A stretch of 64,000 bases of DNA from Neurospora intermedia (GCA_037102815.1 BTPP01000001.1:5171001-5235000), one strand, 5' to 3'. Counted from the stretch's first letter, positions 11,290 through 24,522 are shown. Program-made: numbers and translations. Notes: generated by a model from the letters alone, not told the origin.

Positions 11290-14200
11290 CTAGGCACTCG
11301 CTTCCACAATCTCTTGCCCTTCATCCACCTCTGCCAAGTCGTTCATACTTTGTGTGTCATAATCTCCGTGCTGGTAGTCGCCCGCCTGAGAGCCGAACTC
11401 CATCTTCTCTTGCTGCGCAATTGCTTGTTGAGATACAATCTCAGCAAGACGCTTCAAACGAGGGGTTTGCAGCCCTGTGGTTTCACGGTCAGTTATGCAT
11501 TCGCGTTATCCAAAAACTCTGATCGAACTCACAGGATGGTGTATAAGTCTCCAGCGCTGTGATCACTCTGGGCTCGGCGATCTCGTACGGGCCACTGTCG
11601 TCCATATCGACAGCCTGCAGTAAGAGGACGTCGCTCTTCTCGCTGACGCGAGACGCCACGGCCTTCATGATCTCGCCGTTAATAGGTTGCTCGTAGTCGG
11701 CAACCAGGTACTGGTTGAGCAGCTTCTGAATCTGGTTAGGGGATAGCCTACGAATCAAAGTCAGTATGATTGGTGCGCAACTTGTCGGGGGAAGGAAATA
11801 TACTCACATCCAGCAAATATCTTGGATGATCTCGATATCATTAAGGGTTGCCTTCTTGAGTTGCAAGAGCTTTGTGGCTTGCTGTTGAATGGTTAGCACA
11901 TAATGCATCATGAAACGTTGTCTTGACGATACTGACCATGAGATGCTCAAGCTGGAGCGTGCCCTCAGGCATGTCGTGGCTCTTGCACCACTCTTCGATA
12001 CGAGTGATGTTGTAGTTAATCTGCAGGCCACGCTTCCATGAGAGGAAGTTACGGCGCATGAGCAAATCGTTGAATGCAGTGACACCAACGAGCCGGAGCA
12101 GCTCGGTGATAGTCTGCGTGATGATCGAGTCCTCGAGGTAGTAGGCCTTCATGGCACGGTAGACATTGTTGAGGAGGGACAACAGGTTGTCCATGCTGTA
12201 GGCCGGCGCCGTGTTAGACTGCAGCAGCTTGCCAAGGAACCTGTTGTTTTCGTTCGTGACGAAGCCGGGCAGGGACTGCGACTCGATAATGGCCGGAATG
12301 ATCATCTTGAAAAGCTTCTTCTTGAGAACCTTCATCCAGGTATGGTAGATGTTGAACTCCAAGCTTTCCAAGTCATGCTTGACAATCTCGAGGAGACGGT
12401 CATACTCGTAGTTGTCCGTCTTCTGAGCCTCGTACCAATCCTCCGCAAGGAAGACAAACGAGAGCATTTCATGGACGTTGGAAAGCCAGAAGGCACCGGG
12501 GTTGATGGCCTCTTCGCCATCGTGCTGCATCACCTCCTGTTGGATGGACTGCATGACGTTGGCCAGGAAGCGTTCTGACTCCTTAACGAAGCCGTTGTTC
12601 CACATCTCGGAAGTTACTAGGTTGATGAGGTACGCAGGGAAGAGCACCTCCTTGTCGGAAGGTGGCGGATTGGTAGAAGGGGAGGGGATCTTGAGGTTAC
12701 GGATGAGGCCCATGGTGACCTCCTCATTGAGAGCATCTTCATCGGCGAGAAGACCTTCAAGTTCAAGCTCGATACTATCAACACCGGGAACGAAGGTTGA
12801 GCCGGAAAGTGTTGTTTGGCGGTTCAGACCAGGGACAGCCATGGAAACGGGCCGTGGGTTGTAGGCCATGCTGTACCGATCCATCTCCCGTGGTTCGGCA
12901 CCCGCACTACGCCGCTTAGGCTTCTTTGACGATACCAAGTTGATCAACCCAGTAGGAACCTGAGGGGCAATACCATTGCCGTTCAGGATATCACCGTTGA
13001 TCGGTACTTGCCTCCTTGCTTGCTCGAGAGCCTCCTGTAAGTCAGCCAACTGCTGGCGGAGCGAGTTCTTCTCAGCCTCTTGTCGTTGACTCTCGATGCG
13101 AGCAGAGTCGAGCTCTACGCTGGTAGCGCGCAGGGACTCTCTGAGCTCGCGTTCCTCCTCCTGCATCCTCTTCACATTGGCCACAGACTCCTCGAAGCTG
13201 GCTTGAAGCTTCTTCATCTCGGCCTCCATCTGCTCCAAGCGAGCGGCGGCAATACCGGCCTGGTTGGCCTCGGCTTGCAGCTCCTTGGCGCGTGCCTCCA
13301 ACTGGTTGTGACGATTCCTCCAGATCGCCACCTGTCCTTCGTAGTTCTCCACCTGAGTCTTCAACTCCCTGTTCTGCGTCTTCATGGTACCCAGCGACTG
13401 TGTCAGTTCCACGACCTTGTTCTCCAGCTTGTATGAAATCTGCTTGAGATCCCGTGCCTCGGCGCGGAGAGCCTTGTAATCCTTACGCGCCGTCTTACCA
13501 CGCCACAAGCTCTGGACAATGGTAACTTTCCGGCGATAATCCCTCCAGGAGCGCAGCTGCTGCCTCGACCGCCAATTCCGCTGGATGATGAGCACCGCAT
13601 TTCCGACCCGCTCCTCCATAATCTTCTTGCGCTTCATGTAGCCCTTGATGGCGGCTTGGGCACGAATGACGTCGTTCCTGACCTCAAGGAATTGCTTCCT
13701 GTCCTTGTAACCGCGCCAAACTCTCTGGATCGTAATTGCAGCCTTGGTAGTGCGGCGTTCCTGTGCTGAATTGCGAGCTTTGTTTGCTCTAATCAAGGCT
13801 TGGAAAGAGACAATGGCATTGCGAGCAGCAAGATACCTCTTACGGTAATACTTGGCCTTGAGGTTCTTCTGGATAAGAATCGCGCAGTCGTTGAGTCTGG
13901 TGGTGCGCAGATTTTCGAGGAAAGCGAGCATACCGGCTCTGAAGAAGATCTTGGTAAGACCCAGCTGGTACTTGTCGAGACCCTTGCCGGTGCTAGCGCC
14001 AAAAGCCTTGGTCAAGATGGCATTTGCCATCTCCCTAATCTCCGATGTCCACTGCGTCGATGGTACCAACATGTAGTACCGCAACGCGAATTCCTCGTAC
14101 GTCCATCTTGTAGGATAACCCGCACAACTAATGCGGACAGTTTCTAGTACACCGCAGGCGCGGAGCTGACTCAGAACCATGGGTCCTTCAAACTTCCAGG

Positions 14201-16507
14201 GTTCCTTCGCCTCGTTAGGCTTGATACAGCGGATGTAGTGAACATCGGTGCCGTTGATTGTATTCATCAGTTCGATAAGAGAGGACTTGAAGATACCGCC
14301 GAGTGTGGGCTTGCGGTTAACAGCCACACCGATTCTCCTTCCAGCGGCGGGCTTGACAGCATTTGAGCTGGCAGAGGCCAGATCCTTCTCGCGCACCGCC
14401 GAAGCAGCGTCCAAGACCGAAACAAGGAACTGGTTGGTTGACGCGCGCAAAACCGCCATGTGCTCGTCCGGAACGGTATCACGGTTCTTCTCAATAAAAC
14501 CGTCGGACTCGTAGGTAACGTCGATGGCATAATGGCAGACGGTGAAGGATGACTTGCCGAATCGGGGCTTCTTGTAGAATTTGTGCTTGTCGGCAGCGTA
14601 GTTGTGGTGAAGCTTAGTAACGAACTGCTCATCGGAACCCATGGGCAGTCTCGATTCCTCGTCTAGAAGGGACAGGATACCAAGTTTGCCCTCGATAAGG
14701 TCAATGCAGGGCTGGTTGTCAGCAAAGTCGATGAAGGTCCAGTCAATCTGCTCCCTAAGGTATTCCTCCTGCTCCAACTTGAACACATGCTGGTTGAACT
14801 CCTGCTGAAGCTTCTCGTTGGCGTAGTTGATACAGAACTGCTCGAAGGAGTTCTTGGCAAAATGCTCGAAGCCGTAAATATCCAGAACACCAATGAAGGA
14901 AGTGACTCTGGTGAGGACCTCCTCCGAAGCAAGACTGTGGTTGATGATTTCGACGAGCCAGTCAAACAAACTCGAGTAGATGTACTTGGCGACGGAATCT
15001 CGGACAACGATAGCCTGCGCCTGGGTCAAGTTGGATACGATCTTTTCGCCACGAGTGACCAATTGCTTCTTGACGATCCACTTGGCGAACTCTGGAGCAT
15101 CGATGCCGAGGATCTCGCAGGCCTTGACCAGCGATGGTTCGGAAGGATCGAGGGAACTGTCGTTTCGCATGGCACCAATCTTGACATTACCCAAGTGGAG
15201 GAGACCAGCCAGAAGCTTGAAGATCTCCGTTTGTTTGCCCTCGTCAACACCGATGGTCTTCAAAGATGCCTTGGTCGCATTGAACTCGGCCTTGTCATCG
15301 ACGCCATCGATCGTGGGGGTGTTACCCTGGTTGAGGTACTCGAACTGTTCAACGGGAAGCAAACCCAATTCCTGGCGCTCCTTGTCCGTCACACCAGCAA
15401 CCAGCTGGTAGAAAATATGGTAGTTTCTTTCCTTCAACGGTTGGAAAACCAACCTTGATCGTTCGAGAAGGTAGGTCCTGATCTTGGCACCGATAATGTT
15501 GGTGGCCTTGTCAAACATGATTTCGATGTATTTACCGAATCGCGAGGAGTTGTCGTTTCTTGTCGTCTTTGCGTTACCAAAAGCTTCCATAATCGGGTTC
15601 GTAGCCAAGATAGCCTCCTCGGTCTGGCTCATAGACTCGTGGCCACCCTTCTTCACTCGTGATCCGGGGCTGTCGGGCGATTCTCTTGTCGCGAAGTATC
15701 TCATAATGTACTTGGCACTGACAGTCTTACCGGCACCGGACTCACCAGACACGACAATAGTCTGGTTCTTGCCATCGCGCAACATGTCCCTATTGTTATG
15801 TCAGCGATCACAAGTCAACACGAATCGTCAAATTGGTAAAGAGCCCATACATGAACGCTTCCTCAGCAATGGCGAAAAGATGGGGAGCCTGGGTTGCTCT
15901 TTGCTTGCCGGCATAGACTTGAACCATGCCTGGGACATAAAGAGAGTCAACCCGCGCGAACGGGTTTGTAGCTATTAGAACAATACCCGAGTATGTGTAG
16001 ATTTCCTTCTGGGCATATCGAAGGCGGATAGCCTGAAGCACTAAGCACAGCACATGCTATCAGCATCATGTTCTGAGAATGCGCCCGATGGCGGGGCGAG
16101 TCAGCGCAAAGGTGTATGTATATTTACCAGCAGGCTCGTTAAGATGTGATAGGTTCGTCAAGTCATCACTGGCTTCGAGCATTGTTGGGTTCATCAAGGG
16201 CGGTAGCGACTCATGGCCGCCTGACTGGAGGGCCTCGAGGGAGACCTCCACGGTCTTAGTCTGCAGGCAGTAACACAAGTTAGCATCTTGAAGCTCACCA
16301 GGCCGCAAAGCACGGAAACCAAAGCACAAAAGTCGGAATATGCCGAGACTTGGGAAAGCATAAGCTACGTACCTCTCCATTCTCGCACTCGAAAATAAGA
16401 GTGACCTTGTTGCCGTCTACTGTCTTCTTGACTACTTCAGAGGCAACCCAACCCTCGGTAGGATCGGGCTGCCAGGCTCGAGTGCCAACATCATAGCTCT
16501 CCGACAT
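11290..16507 (-). CDS. MYO2: Class V myosin heavy chain (Myo2/MyoE-type)
   Basis: Seven exons, complement(11290..11474, 11533..11747, 11808..11881, 11937..15789, 15851..16040, 16128..16260, 16373..16507), give 1594 aa. Order of parts: N-terminal SH3-like subdomain (about 10-60); motor domain (about 75-770) with P-loop GESGAGKT at 168-175, switch I NDNSSRFG near 231-238 and a DIYGFEHF switch II; a run of IQ motifs (about 783-915) for light chains; coiled coil (about 915-1090) for dimerisation; and a cargo-binding DIL domain (about 1355-1470), followed by a Gln/Asp/Glu-rich tail. In filamentous fungi this motor carries secretory vesicles along actin to the hyphal tip. Six small exons flank one 3.9 kb exon, and every junction keeps frame. 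A formin that would build its tracks lies at 46244. Confidence 0.96.
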
Positions 16508-19500
16508 TGGATGCGCTTGTATCGGTGTATTTTCGAGAGAGAGAAAATCGGCGCGAACCTGCGAGTCAGGAGCAAGGGGGAAGAGATGTTGTGGTCGGAT
16601 TTGGATGGCTTCAAGAAGCCAGTTCTAGCGGCGGAACGGCCAGCACGGCTAGGGGCGACGGGGGTGGATAGGGATAATGGTGGACCGTGTCTGTTATGGC
16701 GGACGCAACGACCGGAATGAAGAGCGGTCCAGGATGCTAGTTCGATCGCGGAAGCTTGGAATCCAAGGGCCGGCGGGAGTGTGGTGCTGGCGAAGACAAC
16801 ATTCACGACGGGAATGGAAGAGGGGGAAATTAGATACAAAAATAGGGATTGGACGTGGAGCAACAGATTAAAGAAGTATAGAAAGATGTCGCTATCATGC
16901 GGGCAACGGAGCCCAAGCCGACAAACAAGGTGGTCGAAGACGATGTAGGTCTAGGAGCTCGAAAGGGGGTTCGGCTCGTGTCGTCGGACCGATGGGAGTG
17001 TAGCGCGGGCTGTTCTTGGACGAAACAGCTGAAAGATGTTGTTGTTGCTTTTGTTGTTTGCTTTGCGTGCCCAAGGCAGCTGGCTAGTATGTGTTTGGCT
17101 GACCGGGAATAGGTCAGGTCCTGTCACTGTGTGTAGGACAGGAAGGTTGTGGAATCCCGTATAAACGGGGCGGGCAGAACGGGCGGAGCGGGGACCCAAC
17201 ACTGCCTTGCGGTGGGAGAACGGATTCGTCGAGCGGTCGAGTCGGGTTCTCTTAACGGTGGCAGCCTCTCTGTATGGGAGTGGCTGATGGTCGAGATAGC
17301 ACCTGTGAGTGAGAGAACCTCCTTGATGTAGTAGCCTGTCGGGCCGGTGTGGTCAACAACTAGGTCAAAAGTCGGGGTAGGCGAGAAGGCGGGACGACGA
17401 GACGGGATGTCGTTGAAAGTTTAGGGGTAGACTTCCGCTTGTAGCTGAGGTGCCCGGTGATGATAGAGCACTGGCGGGCCGTGGTGGTGGCAGCCCCAGG
17501 CTAACAGCCCGGCCGAGGACTTTCACTTCCGTCCGTTGACAGGGGCCCCGTTGGTGTGGATGTTGAGGTGGTCGGGTCTCTGGCGGCCACCGCCCAATTG
17601 GGTGCGTCGCTGGGCTCGTTGCATTAACACCGAAGCACGGACTCTTTCGTGGGCTTGGGGAGCTGGACTCCATGGAGCCCCTCCAATGAGCCGTAATTCC
17701 AAAATGACCTGGACGAGCAGGGCTCTCCTTAAAGGGGGCACTAACCAACACTGCGAAGAAGATTACATACCTAGAGGTACGTATGCTTGGGAATCCCGCG
17801 ACTCTACATAAGTGGAAGCTACATAGTACACAGACAAGGCGATGAAGAAAAATGGGTGACTGCTAAGCAGCGTATAAGGGTTACCTTTGTCTTGCCCGGA
17901 GAGGTGTCCAGTGGAAGACGACATGATGTACAAGTTGGGTCACGATGTCTCCGTCGACACTCTACCTTGAGATGTACGAATGTGTCTATGGATGCTTACG
18001 CCAGTGCGTGAATAACCGTCAGGATGTTCTATCAGGCCGATCATGTTTCTCCTCCTAATCTATAGCCTCTTGGTTTGTATGGCTTCATCGTTCTCATTAT
18101 GTATGGTCTTTGGTCCTCCCCTGAGTTTCTGTATTTCTCCCCAACAGCTCACCGGCACCCCTCATCAGGGTAGCATTTCGTTTACACAGCTCCCTGAAGG
18201 AACTCACGGAAGTAAGGCCCAATCTTCCCAGACTCCCATGGCCAATTGTTTGCACTGGTCCGTTCGTTCGTTCATTTGTTCGTTCGATATGCCATCCAAC
18301 TAGGTCCCCGTCTGGCCCGTCTGCCCGCTTTCTGACAGTTGAAATGCATTAACCTGTCCGCCTGAAAAGGAGAGAGATGGGCAAACCCAAGATGGGGCAT
18401 AGTGTAAATACCAATATGGCATTGATAGGTGGACGGGGCTGAGTCTGGCTCCATGACTTTCAAATGCATTTGCGTTCAGTTCCTTCTTCTCTTCTTTCTG
18501 GAATCTGCAGGGGTAAAAGGAGCGCCAGCGAATGGCGCGTCGTCAAAGACTGTGGAAACTGTTGGAGACTACCTACTTACGGGCCCCACCAGGCCCCCCG
18601 TGCGGCCGGCAGTCCGAGTATCGGGACCTGGGACTTGGGAGAAAAAAAGGGGGGAAAAGGCGGTGCTTTTGGTAGTTTGCCGCCGACTCCGTGTCGTCGC
18701 CGCCTTTTGTCTGCTCCGTGGCCGGATTGACGACGAGTGACTACTGTTACTATTCAGAGTCAACACCCTCCCGCACACGAACGTCATCCACGGTTCTGTT
18801 GGAATCAGTCTGTTTTGCTGATAGTGACACCCATGACGGTGACTGACATGATACCGGCCCGATGCTGTTCTGCTTCGTGAGCAAACCGTTCTGTTTAATA
18901 ATTCCATCCGTTGGTCAGTAACGCAATTGAGATCTCGCCTGATATTAAATCTCAGTTGTAGCTCTAGAAAGTTGAAGCACTTTTCATTAACCCGCGACAG
19001 AGACGACTCTGGATATAGTGATGTCTTCCTTCCACCTTTGGGTCGGAACAGGAAGGCCACTGAGTTACCCTCATATCTGCACGTGTACAGAACTGGAGAA
19101 GCGGGTGCAGCATGTTCTATTGTATAACCCAGTTGACAAAGCAGTCCGTGCGTAACACCTCGTCGTCGACCTTATCCGCGTCCCAAGCCCGGGACATCCT
19201 GGCTGAAAAGCTGCAATCTTTGGTGAAGTGGGAATGTTATGCCGCAGCAGCCAATCGACGGATTGAAAAAAGACTCGAAATGATGGAAATCCAATGGTGG
19301 TGACAGCAGCATGTGAAGAAGCCCGGACTTCCGTACCGTATTTCATTCGGCCTCGAGAAATGTTGGAAGAGATGTCTGTATTATCTAGTAGGTATAATCG
19401 TTGACTGTTGATGACAACATGATGGATATCGATGCCAGGTGATGATACCTTTTTCTGATCCTTTTCCAGAATGCACACCATCGACTTGTCGATTGTTCAA

Positions 19501-19839
19501 AGGCATTTTCCCCTTTTGTCCTGTTTTAAGAACCTGCCATGCCGTATTTTGTACTTGCGCTCCCAATGACCCAAAAAAAAACACAAAACTTGATGAAAAA
19601 GACTAGATGTTAAACCAGTGCCAGGAACGTCGTCATGTTCGACCTTTTCTCTCCCCTTCCTCGGCGCGCACACGCACCGGATGGGCATACCGTAAGAGAG
19701 AAAGAGATCATGTTGAAATCGTTGTTTGTGCATCCACCCGACGGACTCCGCGACACCAGATATCATGACTCATGACCGCACCCCAAGGCAACTCTTAACC
19801 CCCTTTTCTTGCCATGTACACTGTTCCGATCCTTCCCGA
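16508..19839. other. Gene-poor region upstream of myosin V
   Basis: About 3.3 kb containing the myosin promoter and leader and the 3' side of the phosphoglycerate dehydrogenase gene. Frames of up to 163 codons are present, but the longest begins at a GTG and none has a domain or linked exons. A perfect ATGACTCAT sits at 19765-19773, 67 bp past the dehydrogenase stop; its meaning is unclear. Confidence 0.5.
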
Positions 19840-21301
19840 TTAGTAAAGGATGCGAGTGAGGATGCGCGAGCTGAGGGAATCCAGGCTGTCGCGAATGTTC
19901 TTGATATCGTCTTGCTTGACGTCACTAACGTCAGCCATGAGATACGCAAGATCGCCCTTGGAATCCGAAATCTGCTTGTCGACGTTGTGTTCGGCGAGAA
20001 TCTCGTTAACCTTGCGCAGTACACCAGGCACGTTGCGATGGATGTAGATGACGCGAGCGTGGTTGGGCTCATCCAGCGTCAAAGAGCGCATGGTAACCTC
20101 GGGCACGTTGACACTGCCAGTGGTGACACCCTGGTTGATGTAGCGCACGAGGGCATCGGCGACCTCTACACCAATGGCGCGCTGAGCCTCCTCAGTACTG
20201 CCACCAATATGGGGGGTGAGGATGATGTTGCTGAGCCCACGCAGATCTTCGCCCCACTGGTTGAGATCGTTGGTGAAGTAGTCACCGTTAGCAGCCGGCT
20301 CGTTGGGGAAAACGTCTAGAGCGGCACCGGCAATCTTGCCGCTGCGCGAGGCCTTGATCAACGCAGGGATATCGACAACGGTACCACGGCTGGCGTTGAT
20401 GAGGTAGGAGCCGGTCTTCATCTTCTCGAACTGGTCGTTGGAGATCATGTTCTTGGTCTCGGGAGTCTCAGGGACGTGGAGGGTGACAAAGTCAGCCTCC
20501 GCCAAAAGATCATCGAGAGTAGGCACCTGGCGAGCCGTGCCGATGGCCATCAGGGTAACGACGTCATAGTAGATGACGGTCATACCCATGGCCTCCGCCA
20601 GAACGGACAGCTGCGAGCCAATGTGGCCGTAACCAACAATACCAAGGGTCTTGCCACGGATCTCCCAGCACTTGGCGCTCACCTTGTTCCAGGTGCCGCG
20701 GTGCATCTCGTTGGAGCGGTCGCCCAGCTGGCGGGCGAGGGTGATAATCTCAGCAATCACCAACTCGGCGACACTGCGCGAGTTGGCAAAAGGCGAGTTG
20801 AAAACAGCAATACCATGCTGAGCAGCATAGTCCAGATCAACCTGATTGGTACCAATGCAGAAGCAGCCGATGACGAGCAAGTTCTTGGCTTCCCGAAGAA
20901 CGTTGGCAGTCAGCTTGGTCTTGGAGCGAATGCCAATGACATGAACATCCCTTTGAAGAGCACGTTAGTCAGGTGTGCTTCTGTTGGTCACGGGCTCGTA
21001 GAGAGTCTTACTTGATCTTCTCAATGAGCTGGTCCTCGGGCAGGGAGGTCTTGAGGAACTCAACCTGGTAGCCCTGGGCCCTAAGGATGTCCTGGCCGGT
21101 CTGGTTTACATTCTCGAGGAGCAGAATCTTGACGTCCTCAGTGTTGAAGGGCTTGAGCTGCTTGGGCGCAGAGCGGTGGGCGAGTGCGGACGCCATGAAG
21201 CTGGAACTGGAGATGGGGGACTGGAAGGTTGAAGGAGAGACGCTGAACTGGGCGGCGGTCTTGTCACCGGTGGGCTGGGCAATTTCTCTGGGAACTGTCA
21301 T
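19840..21301 (-). CDS. SER3: D-3-phosphoglycerate dehydrogenase (serine biosynthesis, first step)
   Basis: Two exons, complement(19840..20950, 21012..21301), 466 aa. It oxidises 3-phosphoglycerate to 3-phosphohydroxypyruvate with NAD+, the committed step of serine synthesis in the cytosol. The N-terminal about 50 residues are a Ser/Ala-rich extension. Next come the substrate-domain half, the Rossmann motif GYGHIG from residue 203, the INASRGTVVD block with the catalytic Arg, and TPHIGGST with the catalytic His. A C-terminal ACT domain (about 395-466) is the usual serine-feedback module. The single 61-nt intron (donor GTAAGA, acceptor AAAG) splits a Lys codon. A second in-frame ATG lies 35 codons in, so the N-terminus is less sure. 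A TGACTCA site lies 364 bp upstream of the ATG. Confidence 0.95.
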
Positions 21302-21664
21302 GGTGAAAAGTGGAAGAGGAGCAAGGTCAGGATGGTCTGAGAAAATAAATCAAAAAAAAAAAATAAAGAATGGCGTGTAGTGGCAGAAACGCGGCAACCA
21401 GGGACTCTTTAAGTTATGAGTCGAAGCTAAAGTCTTTCCTGAATCTCTGGGCTCCGTCAATCGGCAAGAGCAAAGCGAACAGCCACCGGGCCGTTTCTCT
21501 CTCGATGGAGAGGTGTGGACAGCCAGGTGGACTCCTGTTACCGGACCATTGTGTACCCCAAGGTGCCTCTACTGTGTGCGATCCTTGCCAGGTGGTGGGG
21601 TTTGCGCGGGTTTGGAGGGGACTGTTACAGCGCTGTACATAAAACGCGGGCGGCGGGTCGCCTT

Positions 21665-21671
21665 TGACTCA
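21665..21671. promoter_or_regulatory. TGACTCA, Gcn4/CPC1-type site upstream of SER3
   Basis: The palindromic core TGACTCA lies 364 bp upstream of the phosphoglycerate dehydrogenase ATG, flanked as TTGACTCAT. Gcn4 in yeast and CPC1 in Neurospora bind TGA(C/G)TCA upstream of amino-acid synthesis genes. A near match, TGAGTCG, is at about 21417-21423. Binding is inferred, not shown. Confidence 0.5.
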
Positions 21672-22975
21672 TAACAACATAGGAACCCCAAACCACACTC
21701 ACCTACTGGCTGGATCCGGTGGGTAGCTCAGGCAACCTAAAGAAAATCTTGACGATGACGAATTACGCCACTGGAATCGTAGAATGAATAAGAGATCTGC
21801 TGTGAAGGCAAGCACTCAGTTGGTAGTGTACACTACACGTGTATGTTGGTCGGTTGCTTGCTCACTTTGACAGCCCTTTGAAAAACATACATAGAATCGG
21901 ACTGTATTGCTTAACAATGTTACTTAGTTACGTAGAGGTAAGAATGGAAATATGAGATGTGGCGGGTGTTCTTCCCATGCTATCCGCTCGTACCTCCCGT
22001 CTTCTTGCCCGGGCTCCTCTTTTTTTCCCACCTCAGGAGAAGAAGGACTCGCAAACTGCCCGCACAATGTATAGGAAACTGCCACAGCGACCTGACATGG
22101 CTTTGTTGTCCCCTTGACTTTGTCCGAGTCAGTATGTTTTCATGTAGACAGCTTTCACTCGATTCAGCGCAGATGGTCTCTTATTTCTCCTGGTGTCCCG
22201 AGCACTGAATACGAAGTTCATGGGTTCCATCATTAGTTTACTTCCAAGTCTCGAGGTACTTACTACCTTCAAACTCGACCGGGAGCCGCCAAGCTTGCGT
22301 GTCAGTAAAGACATCGCCAACTAAACTTCCAGAAGCGCAGCTCCCATCCTTCAGGCCTTCCAGGCACGCACTGCCTCAGCTCGGCGACACTTTCGTCCGT
22401 TGAGGTTTACTCTATCTACATCAGGCGAGGCTAACAAGGGTCATGACGATTTACATCCATCTGAGAACTCCTTGGAGAAGTCATCCGCCCCTGGTGTCGT
22501 GGCCTAACGAACTTGACAGTCATAGACAACCTACATCGAGTCACGCTGTTGGATGACGGTTTGTGATGTAGAAACACCTGCAATGCTGTACTATGAAATC
22601 AACACCTAAATCCTCGTAGAATCACTACTTTTGTCCCGTATAATATCATCCCTTTACGCACAAATCGACCCTTGTTCCGGCTTAGTTCGCATATCTGCTC
22701 CCATCCTTGCGCTCTGACATTGCCACTGCTTCAGGGGTCAGGACGGACTATCCTGCTAAGAATTATGAGAGACAACCACAGCGTCAAGGCAGGTGCTGAA
22801 GCCAACTCCTCATGTGACCAATTCAAATTCCGTAGAATGGTTATCGATCCACCACAAGCTCCGGTCATCCGCAAACTCCTGTTCTTCCTAAGCCCACGGC
22901 CACCCCGATGCGGTCATACATGACCCTCAATAGTTTGGAACTCAGACGCCAAATGTCATTGGGCGTTCTGCCCCT

Positions 22976-23000
22976 TGCCTGCGTGGTATAGTGGTATCAT
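22976..23000 (+). other. tRNA 5'-half-like fragment
   Basis: The run TGGTATAGTGGTATCAT has the T8, A14 and GG18-19 pattern of a tRNA D-arm and the internal A box, as in tRNA-Gly genes. The following bases do not fold into an anticodon arm, and no GGTTCGANTCC B box follows before the NAP1 stop codon. It is therefore at most a truncated tRNA relic. A chance match cannot be excluded. Confidence 0.3.
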
Positions 23001-23026
23001 TTTCGTGTTCGTTCAGCGATCAGCAT

Positions 23027-24522
23027 TTAGCTCTGCTTGCACTCAGCAGCCTCCTGCTTGGGCTTGCTGCCGTCCTCCTGTATTTTTTGTCAGCATATCT
23101 GCAGAGCATAGCATGTGTTGGGGAAAATTCAGAAAGTCTTACATCGTCTTCATCGCTCTCATCCTCGTCATCCTGGTCCTCGCTGGCATCTTCATCATCT
23201 TCATCATCCTCATCATCGAACTCGGCGTCCTCGAAGTCCTCCTCATCGAGCTCCTCAAAGGCGAGGGCCTCGCCAGTGAACCAGTCAATGGCGCGGGGAA
23301 TAAGCTTCTCCTTGATATCCTCACCGAGCTGGTAGTCGAGCTCAAGACGCTCCTCGATATCGGAGGTGGTGGACTCATCGTCATCAGTGGGGGCCTTAGG
23401 GGGGGAGAAAAAGTTGAAGAAAGACTCGGTAGGAACGGTCTTCTTGACAATGCGAGTCTGCTTGGTGGCTGTGCAATTTGTTAGTGGGCAAGTTTGAGAA
23501 AATTCAAGCTGGAACTGCAACTCACTCTTGTTGCGTTGCTTCTTCTGCTCAACGCGGACAGTAAGATCCTTGTCTTCCTTCCAGTTGATCTTGTCACCCT
23601 CGGCGTGATCGTAGATAAAGTCGCCACCATAGCCGCTCTCGTTCTGGTAGTAGTAGGTCTTGGTGATAGTCTTGTTGGTGAAGTACTCGTTCTCAGCGAA
23701 CTCGAAGATGAGGCGGAATCCGGGCTTGTCGAGATACTCCATGCGGATATCGGTGAGGGACTTGAGGGCCTCCTCGTCGCGGTCGGTGATCATCTCGGCG
23801 AGGGAGATCTGGTTCTTCATGGCAGAGAGCCAGAACTCGGGGATACCAGAAACCTTCTCGGCAGACTCGGTAGCCTTCTCCTCCTTGGGGGCGGCCTCGG
23901 TCTCCTCATCGTCCTCCTCATCCTCCTCACCGGCCTGGACCTGGTCCTCAGTGGGCTCAGTCTGGCCGTTGACAATGGCGGCACGCTGCTGGTAAAGAGG
24001 AGTGAACTTGGCAAAGTACTTCTTCTCGAGCTGAAGGACCTCCTCCTGGAACTCGGCCTCAAGCTTGGAGTGCTCCTTCTGGATGCCCTTCAGGCCAGCG
24101 ACACGACGCTTGACATCGGTAGGGAGAGACTCAATGTAGCCGGACGAACGACCGACAAGAGAGCCGAGACGGCCCTGGATAAGGGACACAAGTCTGGGGT
24201 CCTTGGCGAAGATGGAAGCGGCGGCGGCACGGTCAAGGTCCTCTGCAACGAACAGTAAGTTTAGCGACCAGCCCAGGAAACTACCAAAGTCTGGGCAGCA
24301 GCAAGAATCTTCACTCACCCTCCTTGATGCTGGCAACACCGGGCTGCTGAGCGTGCGACGAGATGGGGGCAGTGTTAAGAGGAGTGTTCTGGGGGGTGCT
24401 GAAGCGAAGGCTGGTCAGTAACGGTACGCGATGCTCGGGATGGGCATCCCATCAAGTCTGGGGATGAAAACTCACGGAGCGATGGGGGGATCAGCCCGCT
24501 TGTTTCTGATGGGCTCGGCCAT
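23027..24522 (-). CDS. NAP1: Nucleosome assembly protein 1 (histone H2A-H2B chaperone)
   Basis: Five exons, complement(23027..23077, 23143..23468, 23526..24242, 24319..24398, 24476..24522), 406 aa. The protein binds H2A-H2B, helps nucleosome assembly and shuttles between nucleus and cytoplasm. The N-terminus is short and disordered. The NAP fold starts near EDLDRAAAAS, with the long dimerisation helix around residues 60-130. An acidic Glu/Asp insert follows at about 140-165, then the conserved IPEFWLSAMKN and KTYYYQNE segments. The SFFNFFSPP block precedes an acidic Asp/Glu tail. The last four residues are CKQS, a CaaX-like prenylation box also found at the end of yeast Nap1 (CKQS) and related to the CKQQ of animal NAP1L1. 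The tiny last exon (17 codons) carries that box. All junctions keep phase. Confidence 0.96.

Larger units (their letters stand above)
21302..23026. other. SER3 promoter / NAP1 3' region
   Basis: 1.7 kb between two minus-strand genes. It holds a TGACTCA at 21665-21671 (own entry) and a tRNA-like fragment near 22976-23000 (own entry). Other open frames are short, and no exon chain was found. Confidence 0.5.

Noticed and set aside
18569-19060. 163-codon minus-strand frame upstream of myosin V
   Set aside because: Starts at GTG, has no motif and no splice-linked neighbour.
19765-19773. Perfect ATGACTCAT Gcn4-type word
   Set aside because: It lies 67 bp past the SER3 stop, more than 3 kb from any other start in a suitable orientation; probably chance, so not called as a promoter site.
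23494-24258. 254-codon Leu/Val-rich + strand frame
   Set aside because: Antisense shadow of the acidic NAP1 coding sequence.
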